This document shows positions 38,221-46,719 of a DNA stretch of 64,000 nt, piece by piece. Made by a program: the position numbers and the translations under genes. The notes below the pieces were generated by a model. The model searched no databases, was not told the DNA's origin, and saw only the letters and a list, made by a program, of their open reading frames with translations. Source of the stretch: an uncultured Acidobacteriia bacterium (GTDB lineage Bacteria; Acidobacteriota; Terriglobia; Bryobacterales; Bryobacteraceae). Location: positions 88,564 to 152,563 of the forward strand of contig CAINNJ010000010.1 of the NCBI GenBank assembly GCA_903851195.1. The letters are read 5' to 3'. How positions within the stretch are numbered: position 1 is the first letter of the stretch; every line of letters starts with the position of its first letter.

Positions 38221-38727
38221 ATGAGACTGTTCCTCGTTTTCGGCATGGCCGCCTTCGCGTTCGCCGTTTGTCCGCCCCCCGCCGCGGCAGGCCAGATTTC
38301 GACCTGCGACTCCAACACCTACGTCTGCCAGATTTACGAGGAAGAGAACATCGATATTTCGGCCATCGGAATCGCCATTTCCGGGGACGTGGTGCTGCTC
38401 GACGGCTCGATTGTCCGCAACGTCTTTCGCATCTTTAACGACATCGCCGACACCGGCGGCGGCACCGGTCTGGGCCAGACCGCTTCGTTTTACGGGATCG
38501 TCGAGGGAAATCTCCCGGACCCCTCTACTTACAGCGACAACGTGATCTACCTGCAGGAAGCCGCGGCCGTGGGCGGCGTGTCGCAAACCGTATACGACTC
38601 CCCCTTCGGCGACGACTACCAGTTCTTCGGTACGGCCCCGGAACCGGCGTCCTTCGGACTGCTGGCGTTTGGCTGCGCCGGTCTGGCGCTTGGGGTCCGT
38701 CGCGCCCGCGCGCGTCAGGGCTGCTGA
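38221..38727 (+). CDS. PEP-CTERM sorting-signal protein
   Basis: 168-residue exported protein. A signal peptide ends near PAAAGQ. The short, acidic mature domain has few features apart from two Cys close to its N-terminus (STCDSNTYVCQ). The C-terminus has the PEP-CTERM layout: APEPAS, a hydrophobic helix (FGLLAFGCAGLALG), and a basic tail (VRRARAR). Such proteins are processed by an exosortase (EpsH/XrtA type), which is not in the window. ATG 38221 is chosen because it begins the signal peptide and has GGGAG upstream. The 3' end overlaps the convergent GH16-like gene by 13 bases. Confidence 0.8.
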   Translation: MRLFLVFGMAAFAFAVCPPPAAAGQISTCDSNTYVCQIYEEENIDISAIGIAISGDVVLLDGSIVRNVFRIFNDIADTGGGTGLGQTASFYGIVEGNLPDPSTYSDNVIYLQEAAAVGGVSQTVYDSPFGDDYQFFGTAPEPASFGLLAFGCAGLALGVRRARARQGC

Positions 38728-39491
38728 TACACCCGGATATAGTCGATTTCGAACAGGGCCGGAAACGCCGTGGAAGCGTCGGGCCACTTCGCCTGATTTC
38801 CGCCCACCGCCAGACTGGCCAGCAGATAAAGAGGTTGGTGCGGAACGCCGTCCCGCGACCGAAACCGCTCCTTTCCGTCGACGAACCAGACGATCTTCTC
38901 CGCATCCCACTCGACGGCGAAGACATGAAAGTCCTTCGAGAAATCCGCCCCTTTAAAAGAACCCGAGTACGATCGCTCCGTCTTTTCGTCTCCCCATCGG
39001 TTGGCAAACATCGCCACGCCCGGTTCACTGCCGATCGCGTCCAGAATATCGATTCCCGGAAGATCGCCGCTGGGTACCGGTAAGAGTGCGACCTTCGATT
39101 CCAACCCCTTCCCGGCCGCGATCCGGCAGCGAATCTCGAACCGCCCATACGTCTGCGCGAAAGATCCCAGCGTCGTCACAATCCCGGACGTGTACTCCCT
39201 CATCTGCCCGTCATACCGCGCCGATTCCCGCCGTGCCGTCAGTCGCAACATCCCGTCCTGCAACTGGACGCCGCCCGCCACCCACGCCTGCGACTCCCGG
39301 TTTTGCGCATGTCCCCATGGATCGTGCGCCGACCATTTCGGAAACTCCAGTTCCTTGCCCTCGAACTCGTCGGAAAACGTCAGCGCCCACCCATTCGGCG
39401 CGCTCTTCGGCACGCTCTTCGAAACGCCCTGCCCGGCCAGAACAGCCGTCAGCCCAAAAAACAGAATCGCCGCGCGCAGGGAAAAGGACAC
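38715..39491 (-). CDS. GH16-like concanavalin-fold protein, probably catalytically inactive
   Basis: Glycoside hydrolase family 16 fold: WALTFSDEFEGKEL, GMLRLTAR, YTSGIVTTLGSFAQTYGRFEIRCRI, DFHVFAVEWDAEKIVWFVDGKE and FEIDYIRVYQ. The active-site strand, expected as E-x-D-x-x-E, reads GIDILD (residues 146-151): the nucleophile Glu is Gly and the acid/base Glu is Asp. The preceding WPAFWLLP-type block is also altered (LESKVALLPVPSG). A GTG at 39491 begins a proper signal peptide (cleavage near LAGQG); the longer frame to 39557 would overlap the divergent regulator gene. It may act as a carbohydrate-binding pseudoenzyme. Confidence 0.82.
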   Translation of the reverse strand: MSFSLRAAILFFGLTAVLAGQGVSKSVPKSAPNGWALTFSDEFEGKELEFPKWSAHDPWGHAQNRESQAWVAGGVQLQDGMLRLTARRESARYDGQMREYTSGIVTTLGSFAQTYGRFEIRCRIAAGKGLESKVALLPVPSGDLPGIDILDAIGSEPGVAMFANRWGDEKTERSYSGSFKGADFSKDFHVFAVEWDAEKIVWFVDGKERFRSRDGVPHQPLYLLASLAVGGNQAKWPDASTAFPALFEIDYIRVYQQP

Positions 39492-39555
39492 TACCTGTTC
39501 TACGGCCTCCCGCGGGTGAAAGGTTACGGAAATTGTAATGCGGTAATCTGGCAGC

Positions 39556-40272
39556 ATGCGGATCCTGGTAGTCGAAGATGAGAAAAGAATCGCCGATTTT
39601 CTCGGGCGAGGCCTCCAGGGTGCCGGCTACGCCGTGGATGTCGCGCCCGATGGAGCCAGCGCCCTCCAGTTTACGCATGATACCGATTACGACCTCGTCA
39701 TCCTCGATCTCATGCTCCCCGACATCGATGGACTCAAGGTTCTCGAACGCATCCGCGGCCGCCGCACCGGCCCGCCCGTCCTGATCCTCAGCGCCCGCGG
39801 CCACCTCGACGACCGCGTGAAAGGTCTGGAACAGGGCGCCGACGATTACCTCACCAAGCCCTTCGCCTTCGTGGAACTGCTCGCCCGCGTCCGCGCTCTG
39901 CTGCGCCGCGGACAGCCCGCGCCGGAACGCCTGCAGGTGGGCGACCTCGTTCTCGACTGCACCCGCCGCAAAGTGACCCGCGTCAATGAGGCCATCGAAC
40001 TTGCGCCCAAAGAGTTCGGCATCCTGGAATACATGATGCGCAACAAAGGCCGCCCGCTCAGCCGCACCATGATCGTCGAACACGTCTGGGATATGGATTA
40101 CGACGGCCTCACCAACATCGTCGACGTCTACATCCGCCATCTGCGCAGCAAGATCGACGACAAGTACCAGCACAAACTGATCCATACCGTGCGCGGCATC
40201 GGCTACATGATTGAAGCGCCGGAAAAGAGCCCGGTCCCCGCCCGGTCCGGCGACATGTCGTTTGAAGCTTAA
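39556..40272 (+). CDS. Two-component response regulator, OmpR/PhoB family
   Basis: Receiver domain (residues 1-115) with acidic pocket EDE at 7-9, phosphoacceptor Asp51 in LDLMLPD, the SAR switch and Lys in LTKPF, followed by an OmpR-type winged helix (residues 130-225, ending HLRSKIDD ... IHTVRGIGYMI). The closest general resemblance is to CusR/CopR-like metal or envelope regulators, but the signal cannot be told. The partner kinase follows after 29 bases. The divergent GH16-like gene may share the promoter region. Confidence 0.92.
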   Translation: MRILVVEDEKRIADFLGRGLQGAGYAVDVAPDGASALQFTHDTDYDLVILDLMLPDIDGLKVLERIRGRRTGPPVLILSARGHLDDRVKGLEQGADDYLTKPFAFVELLARVRALLRRGQPAPERLQVGDLVLDCTRRKVTRVNEAIELAPKEFGILEYMMRNKGRPLSRTMIVEHVWDMDYDGLTNIVDVYIRHLRSKIDDKYQHKLIHTVRGIGYMIEAPEKSPVPARSGDMSFEA

Positions 40273-40301
40273 GTCCGCCAGAGCGCTACGATAAGAATCG
40301 A

Positions 40302-41819
40302 GTGGCGCAACGTAAGCACATCGCACGCAGCCTGCGTTTCACCCTCTCGGCCGTCTACACCGGCCTCTTCACCCTCTTGCTGCTGGGTGTGATGCTGCTC
40401 TTCCGCAACAATCTGGCCACGAATCTCGACGTGCAGGCCCGCGACGACATCCAGCAAAGCTGGGACGTTCTCAAATCCAATCTGCGTATCGAGCACGACC
40501 CCGGCCAGCCGAACTACCACCCCGTCTGGTTCTTCGATACCGGCGATCCGGATGAGGCCAACGCCGAAGCGCGCATCCGCAGCGTCCTCGCCATCGCCGA
40601 TGAGCAAGGCAAGCCGGTTCCCGAGAATCTTTCGTCTACCTATGAATCGCTCGGCATGGACAGCCCGGCGCAGGTGAAGCGCGTCCTCGCTTCGAATCAG
40701 GCCATCTGGCTCTCCAAGAAAGATCCCGAGGGGCTGCCGTATCTGATTCGCCAGAGCTACGTGACCAGCGAGGACCGCTCCCGCAAATACTTCGTCGCCA
40801 TCGGCAAATCGTTCGCCGAATCGGCGGCCCTGCTGCGGCAGTTCGATTACCTGTGTCTGGCCCTGTTGCCGCTGGTCATCGTCCTCTGCTTCCTCACCGG
40901 CTGGATCTTCACCGGCCGCTCGCTCACGCCCGTTCTCCAGATCGCCCAGGCAGCCCAGCACATCAGCGGCTCCAATCTGAGTCTCCGCATCCCCTCCCGC
41001 CGCACCGGCGACGAACTGGACTATCTGGTCGATACCTTCAACCAGATGATCGAGCGCCTCGAAATCAACTTCAACCAGGTGCGCCAGTTTTCCACCGACG
41101 TTTCGCACGAACTCCGAACGCCCATCACCATCGTGCGCGGCCAACTCGAAGTCGCCCTGCTCACGGCCAACACCGCCGAGCAGTACCGGGACGCCATCGT
41201 CGATTCCCTCCAGGACATCGAGCGCCTCAGCCAGATCGTGCGCGCCCTGCTCCTGCTCTCGCAGGCCGAAACCGGGCAGGTGATTCTCCAGAAGCAGAGC
41301 CTCGATCTGGTGGAAGTCTCCGAAGGCATCGTCGACCAGTTCCAGATTCCCGCCGAAGGCGCCAGCCTGGACCTGAAATTCCTCCCGAAAGTGCTACGCT
41401 GCCCGGGCGAGTTCGACCGCATTCAGATCGAACGAATGCTGTCGAATCTGCTCTCCAACGCCATCAAATTCACCCCGGCGGGAGGCAGCATTTGCGTTAC
41501 CCTGGGGCTCGACGGCGATAACGCCGAAATCGTGGTCGAGGACACCGGCCAGGGAATTCCCCCCGAGCATCTGCCGCTCATCTTCGACCGCTTTTACCGC
41601 GTCCGCGGGAAAGAGGAACAGGCTTCGCCCGAAAAAGGATTGGGGCTGGGGCTTAGTTTTGTCTCGTGGATCGTGCGCGCGCACGGCGGCACCGTGGAAG
41701 CCCGCAGCGAAAAAGGAAAGGGCACTTCATTCCGGATTTTGCTGCCGCGCCACGGGAATTCTGTGGACGAGCCGCGCGTCCACGAACTGCCGTCGGGCGA
41801 AGCGATGAGACAGCTTTAA
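40302..41819 (+). CDS. Membrane sensor histidine kinase
   Basis: Two transmembrane helices (about residues 11-33 and 183-205) enclose a periplasmic sensor of about 150 residues. A HAMP linker follows (SLTPVLQIAQAAQHISGSNLSLRI), then HisKA with phosphoacceptor His269 in STDVSHELRTPI, and HATPase_c with N-box NLLSNAIKFTP, G1 EDTGQGIP, and G2 GLGLGLSFVSWIVRAHGG. The start is GTG. It forms a pair with the preceding OmpR-type regulator. The domain order is that of CusS/CreC-like kinases; the ligand is unknown. Confidence 0.92.
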   Translation: MAQRKHIARSLRFTLSAVYTGLFTLLLLGVMLLFRNNLATNLDVQARDDIQQSWDVLKSNLRIEHDPGQPNYHPVWFFDTGDPDEANAEARIRSVLAIADEQGKPVPENLSSTYESLGMDSPAQVKRVLASNQAIWLSKKDPEGLPYLIRQSYVTSEDRSRKYFVAIGKSFAESAALLRQFDYLCLALLPLVIVLCFLTGWIFTGRSLTPVLQIAQAAQHISGSNLSLRIPSRRTGDELDYLVDTFNQMIERLEINFNQVRQFSTDVSHELRTPITIVRGQLEVALLTANTAEQYRDAIVDSLQDIERLSQIVRALLLLSQAETGQVILQKQSLDLVEVSEGIVDQFQIPAEGASLDLKFLPKVLRCPGEFDRIQIERMLSNLLSNAIKFTPAGGSICVTLGLDGDNAEIVVEDTGQGIPPEHLPLIFDRFYRVRGKEEQASPEKGLGLGLSFVSWIVRAHGGTVEARSEKGKGTSFRILLPRHGNSVDEPRVHELPSGEAMRQL

Positions 41820-41823
41820 TTTG

Positions 41824-41999
41824 TCATTCCGAACAGTCCTGGCCGAAATCCGGCCAGAAAGTCTCGGCGTAGAAATCGTTTGATTCAGACAGATTCTGCG
41901 CGAAGTAATGATCTTCGAGCAATCGCGAATGATCGCCCGCCAGCCCTCTCAAACCTACTTCGGCCTGATCGCAATGCCGGCCGACCGTCTCGCCGGTGT
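41824..41999 (-). pseudogene. Possible gene remnant downstream of hicB
   Basis: One minus-strand frame stays open for about 58 codons up to a TGA at 41824-41826. It has natural-looking codon choice and no rare-codon runs, reading ...HSRLLEDHYFAQNLSESNDF..., but no start codon and no recognised family. It may be the degraded 3' end of a lost gene or a widespread intergenic element. No better interpretation was found for this 180-base gap. Confidence 0.25.
41839..41857. terminator. Hairpin after the histidine kinase gene
   Basis: A perfect 7-bp stem CTGGCCG-AAATC-CGGCCAG lies 20 bases after the kinase stop. No T tract follows, so a Rho-independent role is uncertain. Confidence 0.35.
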
Positions 42000-42212
42000 T
42001 CAGCCAATCTCCACCAATTCGGCCAACGTGGTCGGTGCGGGCACGTGTTCGCCGTGCAGAAGCATCCCCTCAATATGAAATTCGATTGCTTCGTGGATCA
42101 ATTTTAAAGTTTCGCCATAGCTCTCAGCTGCGGCAATGCAGCCGGGAAGATCGGGAACGTGCGCACTGTAGCCCGTGCCGGTCTTTTCAATTAACGCGAC
42201 ATATCTGCTCAT
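42000..42212 (-). CDS. hicB: HicB-type antitoxin
   Basis: 70-residue protein with the partial RNase-H-like HicB fold: YVALIEKTGTGYSAHVPDLPGCIAAAESYGETLKLIHEAIEFHIEGMLLHGEHVPAPT. This is the short form without a C-terminal DNA-binding domain. It neutralises HicA by direct binding. The gene overlaps the upstream hicA by 4 bases. Autoregulation by a short HicB would need another factor. Confidence 0.9.
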   Translation of the reverse strand: MSRYVALIEKTGTGYSAHVPDLPGCIAAAESYGETLKLIHEAIEFHIEGMLLHGEHVPAPTTLAELVEIG

Positions 42213-42397
42213 GAATTCAGCCCCGCTTGTTTCAGGATAGATCGTTCGGTCTTCGGATCAAGGTCCATCGACGGGCGTCCTGCAATTGTTACAGTGCCCG
42301 GTTTCGATGTATGGTGATACTGGCGATGACTGCCCTTCTGTCGGACCTGAACCCACCCGTCCTGCTCGACCGTTCGGATCAAATCCTTGACCTTCAC
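42209..42397 (-). CDS. hicA: HicA-type mRNA interferase toxin
   Basis: 62-residue double-stranded-RNA-binding-like toxin that cleaves mRNA during stress. It shows the family pattern: VKDLIRTVEQDGW, then GSHRQYHH with the catalytic histidine region, TVTIAGRPSMDLDPKTERSILKQAGL. Order hicA-hicB with a 4-base overlap is the common arrangement. The pair is the only toxin-antitoxin module recognised in the window. Confidence 0.9.
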   Translation of the reverse strand: MKVKDLIRTVEQDGWVQVRQKGSHRQYHHTSKPGTVTIAGRPSMDLDPKTERSILKQAGLNS

Positions 42398-42559
42398 GGA
42401 ACCAGTTTAGCGGGCGCGAAGCCGAACCGTTGAAAAGTTGGGCTCGACGGGGTGTAGCGCTCTCAGAAACTACTTGAGACTGAGGCCGGAATCAGGAATC
42501 TTCCTCTTAACTCCAACACTAAATACCAGGGTTGGCCTACTACACCGGACGAAAAGTCT

Positions 42560-43696
42560 TCAGTCGCCCGAAACCCGCTCCGGCGCCGGTCCCTGCGCCC
42601 CCAGCCACACTTTCACGGCAGCCCAGTTCGTCCGCGTCCACGACAACCCCAGCATCAGCAGGATCACCGCCACCGCCATCGCACAGGTCTGCGCCACGCT
42701 CAGGCTTTCCTTGAAATACCCCAACGCCCGGCCATACACCAGTTCCACGTGCACCCAGTACACCAGCAGGCTCGTCGTGCCGAACTGCCGCACCCAGTTC
42801 CAGCGCTCCGCCGAAACCTGCAGATTCCACACATACGAAAACGCCAGCATCATGAGCACCACGCCCAGCTTGATCAGAATCAGCGCCGGCCCGTTCAGCC
42901 AGAAGTCGGAATTCTGATAAATCGAGAGCGACATGTTCGAGACCGCCCAGCACCCGAACGACAACACCAGTCCGCCCCACCCGAACCACTGCATCGCCGG
43001 CATCACCTCATCCGGCTTCAGCCGGCGCAAAATGCTGCCCGCGCTCATGCCGAACGCCACGAACGCCGCCCACGGGAAAAAGCCGAAATTCAGATGATCC
43101 GGAATAATGTAATACCGCAGGAACGGGTGTACTCCCGACCAGTCCAGATTCGAAATCACCGGCGACGCCACGGCGATCGCCACACCCAGAATCGCGCAAA
43201 GCCGGATCCGCTCCACCGTGCGAAAAAATGCCATCAGACTTAGCACCAGCAGCGCGAGCCCCATCGCGTTCAGAATGTCCACCCGGAACAGATCCGTCCA
43301 GGGGCTCTTATCGATGGAAACAATCCAGAGTTGCAGCCGGAACACGAACGCCGCCGCGAACAGGAATCCCGAACGCCGCATGGACCCCAGCACCCGCTCC
43401 CGCGTGGAAAATCCCTTTCGCTCCTGACTATCCATCAGAAACGCGAACGTGACGCCCAGCAGAAAGAGGAAAACCGCCGGCGGCATTCCGCCCGCGAATT
43501 GCGACATTAAATACGGTCCGCCGGGACGCAGATCGTTCCTTAAGAAGGAATGAAAAACGTGGCCCTGCAGCATGATGATTGCAGCCACGCCCCGCAGCCA
43601 GTCGAGATAAGGAAGTCGTTGAGAAGCTCGGGAGCCGCCGGGCACGGCGCGGTGAGTCAGTGGAACCACCCTTTCAGCCGTGGCCGTCGGCTGCAA
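42560..43696 (-). CDS. DUF1624/HGSNAT-like multi-pass membrane acyltransferase
   Basis: About ten membrane helices in 378 residues. The N-terminal segment LPYLDWLRGVAAIIMLQGHVFHSF is the hallmark of DUF1624/heparan-alpha-glucosaminide acetyltransferase-like and acyltransferase-3-like proteins; the histidine in LQGH is the candidate active residue. PPAVFLFLLGVTFAF and the C-terminal TTSLLVYWVHVELVYG fit the same group. It probably transfers acyl groups to a cell-envelope sugar. It stands alone, between hicAB and the LolA pair. Confidence 0.75.
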   Translation of the reverse strand: MQPTATAERVVPLTHRAVPGGSRASQRLPYLDWLRGVAAIIMLQGHVFHSFLRNDLRPGGPYLMSQFAGGMPPAVFLFLLGVTFAFLMDSQERKGFSTRERVLGSMRRSGFLFAAAFVFRLQLWIVSIDKSPWTDLFRVDILNAMGLALLVLSLMAFFRTVERIRLCAILGVAIAVASPVISNLDWSGVHPFLRYYIIPDHLNFGFFPWAAFVAFGMSAGSILRRLKPDEVMPAMQWFGWGGLVLSFGCWAVSNMSLSIYQNSDFWLNGPALILIKLGVVLMMLAFSYVWNLQVSAERWNWVRQFGTTSLLVYWVHVELVYGRALGYFKESLSVAQTCAMAVAVILLMLGLSWTRTNWAAVKVWLGAQGPAPERVSGD

Positions 43697-43758
43697 CCTG
43701 AGCGGTTTTCAAAAAGCGGCTTCATGCTAACAGGAGAAGATCAGCAGGCGAGATGCCG

Positions 43759-44487
43759 TTATTTGCCCACCTGCTGTATCTGAACGCCCTTGGGCGTATT
43801 TAGTTTCAGATCTCTGTCGGAAAGTGACGGATTAATCTGAACCCCGGAATACGTCAGCTCCAGATAATCCCCGGATCCCGATGTCACAATGCGCTGCCGG
43901 ATCGGATAGCCCGCCGCATTCGACAGCCACAAATCCGCCTGCCGCATATTCTGCAGCACCTCTTTGGAGCGGGGCACCATCTTCACATGCGACGCCGGCT
44001 GCCCGTCCAGAGTCTCCGCCCCCACATAAGTAATGTCGTACGACGCCTTCATCTCCGCGCTGGTGGCGCCAAACCCGAGCAGCAAGCCCTGCTGCACCGC
44101 ATTGTGCCGGTTGCTCAGATCGTAGATCTGCACCGTCTTCGCCTTGGGCAGATAGATCTTCACCTGGTCGCCTTCCACGGCTACCGTCTTCTGATCCGGA
44201 TTCGTCAGGTCCATCAGAATCCGCGTATCGCCAGGCTTCGGCCGCCGCAGTTTCACGGTCCCGTTCTCCGTCGTATCGTCGTTCACGATCGCCGTATGCA
44301 CGGTCTGCCGGATGCTCGCCGTCATCCCCTTGAATCCGGTCGCAGCCTTATCCAGCCGCGCAAAGACATCGGCCAGCGGATCCGCGGCCTGCAGAGGCAG
44401 CACCAGCGCGGCGAAAACCATCAGATAACGCGTCACATTCGAAGGGACGCGTTCGACACGATGAACAGATACACTCGGCTTCGACAT
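43759..44487 (-). CDS. LolA-like outer-membrane lipoprotein carrier protein
   Basis: Exported protein with an N-terminal hydrophobic segment (YLMVFAALVLPLQAADP) and a LolA/LolB-like half-barrel: a region of DVFARLDKAATGFKGMTASIRQ, then VKLRRPKPGDTRILMDLTNPDQKTVAVEGDQVKIYLPKAKTVQIYDL, and YDITYVGAETLDGQPASHVKMVPRS. LolA ferries lipoproteins across the periplasm; acidobacteria have several LolA-like paralogues, so this need not be the main carrier. The ATG lies one base after the stop of the upstream small membrane protein, indicating coupling. A GTG 17 codons downstream is an alternative start. Confidence 0.75.
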   Translation of the reverse strand: MSKPSVSVHRVERVPSNVTRYLMVFAALVLPLQAADPLADVFARLDKAATGFKGMTASIRQTVHTAIVNDDTTENGTVKLRRPKPGDTRILMDLTNPDQKTVAVEGDQVKIYLPKAKTVQIYDLSNRHNAVQQGLLLGFGATSAEMKASYDITYVGAETLDGQPASHVKMVPRSKEVLQNMRQADLWLSNAAGYPIRQRIVTSGSGDYLELTYSGVQINPSLSDRDLKLNTPKGVQIQQVGK

Positions 44488-44488
44488 T

Positions 44489-44842
44489 TCAGGGACGCGC
44501 GAACGCCATGTAGCCCTTGATTTCCTGCTCGGAATCGAGGATCGGCTCGATGCGGGTGAGAACCTGCTTCTTCCCGGTCCGCGCCGTCAGAATCTTGCTG
44601 AGCTCGCTCAGCCGGCGCGATTCCGGCACCGACGCCACCAGTTCACTCTCGATCCAGAAGACCGACTCCCCGTGACTCGGCAGAGAGGTGACCTGGCTGG
44701 CATGCGGAATCCGCGGCTGGTCGCGAAACCAGTCGCGCGGAGCAAAAGCAATAAAAATGATGATGATGCCGCACATCACGTCGTATTGCCAAACACCCCG
44801 CTGGAAGTCCCAGAGGATGAAGCGCTTGAAACCCGCAGTCAC
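44489..44842 (-). CDS. Small membrane-anchored protein of unknown function, upstream of the LolA-like gene
   Basis: 117 residues with one hydrophobic helix near residues 15-33 (VWQYDVMCGIIIIFIAFAP) and a soluble C-terminal domain (VFWIESELVASVPESRRLSELSKILTARTGKKQVLTRIEPILDSEQEIKGYMAFARP). No family is recognised with confidence. It is followed after one base by the LolA-like gene, so the two are very probably translated together and act in the envelope. Confidence 0.65.
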   Translation of the reverse strand: MTAGFKRFILWDFQRGVWQYDVMCGIIIIFIAFAPRDWFRDQPRIPHASQVTSLPSHGESVFWIESELVASVPESRRLSELSKILTARTGKKQVLTRIEPILDSEQEIKGYMAFARP

Positions 44843-44916
44843 TTACCTGAGTGTATCAGCCACTTCGGTCGCGGAATCGGAGTCGGCCCGGGTCGGCGAC
44901 CCCGCGGTCCGGCCTC

Positions 44917-45777
44917 CTACGCGCGAAACCCGAACGGCACGCGCTCGCCCTGCTTCACATGCGCATGCACTGTGCCCACGCCTTCAATCCGTGCCCGCAC
45001 GTGATCGCTCTCCTTAATCCGCGCCCCTTTCGGACAACCCGTCGAAATAATATCCCCGGGATGCAGCGTGAAAAAATCGCTGTGAAACGAAATCAGATTG
45101 AGCGGCCGGTGCTTCATATTCCGCACGAAATCCCGCGAGCAAACCGCCCCGTTATGCTCGGTAATCACTTCCAGCCCGTCGATATCCGGCACCTCGTCCG
45201 CCGTCACAATCACCGGCCCGAAGCTGAAAAACGTGTCGATGCTCTTCGCCCGCGTCAGATAACGCGGGTTCTTCTTCAACACGTCGAGCGCCGTCAGATC
45301 CAGCGTGGTCGTGAAGCCGTAAATCACCTCGCGCGCCTTCTCCACCGGCACGAACCGGCAGCTTCGGCCGATGATCACGCCCAGTTCGCCCTCGGCGTCC
45401 ACATCGCCGGAAACCTCCGGCGGCGGCAGAAAAATGTTGCCGCCCGGCTGGAACATGCAACTCGCCGGCTTCATGAAACTCCCCGGCTCCTCGGGCTGCA
45501 CCGCCGCGATATCTTCCGCGTGGGACTTATAATTCAGCCCGATGCACCAGATCTTCGGCGGCACCGCGTAAGGCAGCCGCGGCTCCACGTCCGCGAGCGG
45601 AATCGGCCGCACGCCTTTGGTGGGAATCTCCCGGATATCTTCCTGAATAATTTCCAGCAGGCTGTTCGGAATTCGCAGATCGTGCTTGCTGTTAATCTCG
45701 AGCACGGGCGCGACCCCGTCCTCTGTCAGAACTCCGGCATGATCCTGCCCGGCGTAGCGGAATGTCATCAATCGCAT
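44917..45777 (-). CDS. Fumarylacetoacetate hydrolase family protein
   Basis: FAH fold of 286 residues. The metal-binding glutamate/aspartate set is seen in [15 protein letters not shown], the [18 protein letters not shown] block (Glu, Glu), and [12 protein letters not shown]. The C-terminal [12 protein letters not shown] motif is typical. Members cleave acylpyruvates, oxaloacetate or 2-keto-3-deoxy sugar acids. An IlvD/Edd sugar-acid dehydratase gene lies about 0.9 kb away on the same strand, which favours a pentonate-type pathway, but nuoB and a small gene intervene. Substrate not determined. Confidence 0.88.
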   Translation of the reverse strand: MRLMTFRYAGQDHAGVLTEDGVAPVLEINSKHDLRIPNSLLEIIQEDIREIPTKGVRPIPLADVEPRLPYAVPPKIWCIGLNYKSHAEDIAAVQPEEPGSFMKPASCMFQPGGNIFLPPPEVSGDVDAEGELGVIIGRSCRFVPVEKAREVIYGFTTTLDLTALDVLKKNPRYLTRAKSIDTFFSFGPVIVTADEVPDIDGLEVITEHNGAVCSRDFVRNMKHRPLNLISFHSDFFTLHPGDIISTGCPKGARIKESDHVRARIEGVGTVHAHVKQGERVPFGFRA

Positions 45778-45844
45778 TACTCAGCAGCATATCGAATCGC
45801 CTCCCGCGGAAACTCTTTCCGGCCATGGCACAATAGGAGCAGAC

Positions 45845-46420
45845 ATGAGTGAACCGATCATCACGGCCAACGTTCCCGCTCCCATGGCGAGCACCGGCGC
45901 GGAGCTTTTCGCCCGTATCGATAACGAAACTCTCGACCAGCAGCTTCTGCAGTCGGGCGTGATGATGACCACCGTCGACAGCGTCATCAACTGGGGACGC
46001 AAGAACTCCATCTGGCCCATGGCGTTCGGCCTCGCCTGCTGCGCCATTGAGATGATGTCGATGAGCGCCTCGCGCTTCGATATCTCCCGCTTCGGCGCCG
46101 AAGTCTTCCGCGGCTCCCCCCGCCAGAGCGACCTCATGTTCATCGCCGGCCGCGTCTCGAACAAAATGGCCCCGGTCATCCGGCATCTCTACCAGCAAAT
46201 GCCGGAACCGAAGTGGGTCATCTCGATGGGCGCCTGCGCGACCTCCACCGGTGTCTTCAACAACTACGCGCTGATTCCGGTCAACCAGGTGATCCCCGTC
46301 GACGTGTTCGTCCCGGGCTGCCCGCCCCGCCCGGAACAATTGATTCACGCCGTCATGATGCTGCAGGAGAAGATCGGCAATTCCCGCGGCGCGGGCCTGC
46401 AGGCGCTGAACCTCAGGTAG
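45845..46420 (+). CDS. nuoB: NADH-quinone oxidoreductase subunit B (orphan)
   Basis: Complex I subunit holding the N2 iron-sulfur cluster. All four ligands are present: C65 and C66 in [10 protein letters not shown]131 in GACATSTG, and C159 in [11 protein letters not shown]. Other conserved blocks are [20 protein letters not shown] and [27 protein letters not shown] precedes the ATG. No other nuo genes flank it, so it is either a stand-alone copy, as some acidobacteria have several nuo sets, or the isolated member of a scattered complex. It looks intact. Confidence 0.92.
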   Translation: MSEPIITANVPAPMASTGAELFARIDNETLDQQLLQSGVMMTTVDSVINWGRKNSIWPMAFGLACCAIEMMSMSASRFDISRFGAEVFRGSPRQSDLMFIAGRVSNKMAPVIRHLYQQMPEPKWVISMGACATSTGVFNNYALIPVNQVIPVDVFVPGCPPRPEQLIHAVMMLQEKIGNSRGAGLQALNLR

Positions 46421-46421
46421 T

Positions 46422-46670
46422 TCAGGCGATCACGCCACCCGCCTTTTTCCCGAGTTCCTTTTTCTCTTTACGCGGCAGCCGAAGTTTATTCTTCTTCGGA
46501 AACCTGCCCGTCTTCTCGTCGCGCGCCGTCGACTCCGACGCCGGTTTCTTCTCCGGCTGCACGGTGCCTTTCGCCAGCGCGGCAATCTTACCCGCCGCGC
46601 CTCCGATTGCAGCAGCCGCCGTCTTCAGAATCCCGCCGTCCTGCGAACTTTTCTCGTTTTGATTGTCCAT
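46422..46670 (-). CDS. Small Lys/Ala-rich basic protein of unknown function
   Basis: 82 residues from the ATG at 46670. The N-terminal third is helical (DGGILKTAAAAIGGAAGKIAALAKG) and the C-terminal half is strongly basic (KTGRFPKKNKLRLPRKEKKELGKKAGG). It resembles small nucleoid- or ribosome-associated proteins only in composition. Its stop is one base from the convergent nuoB stop. Whether it is expressed is not shown. Confidence 0.5.
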   Translation of the reverse strand: MDNQNEKSSQDGGILKTAAAAIGGAAGKIAALAKGTVQPEKKPASESTARDEKTGRFPKKNKLRLPRKEKKELGKKAGGVIA

Positions 46671-46719
46671 ATGTGGCACCCGCCGGACTGCAGCGCAATC
46701 CGGCGGCCACACTCCGGCA

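Noticed and set aside
42420..42559. tRNA gene in the gap between hicA and the acyltransferase-like gene
   Set aside because: No T-loop consensus or cloverleaf could be drawn; nothing else was recognised in these bases.
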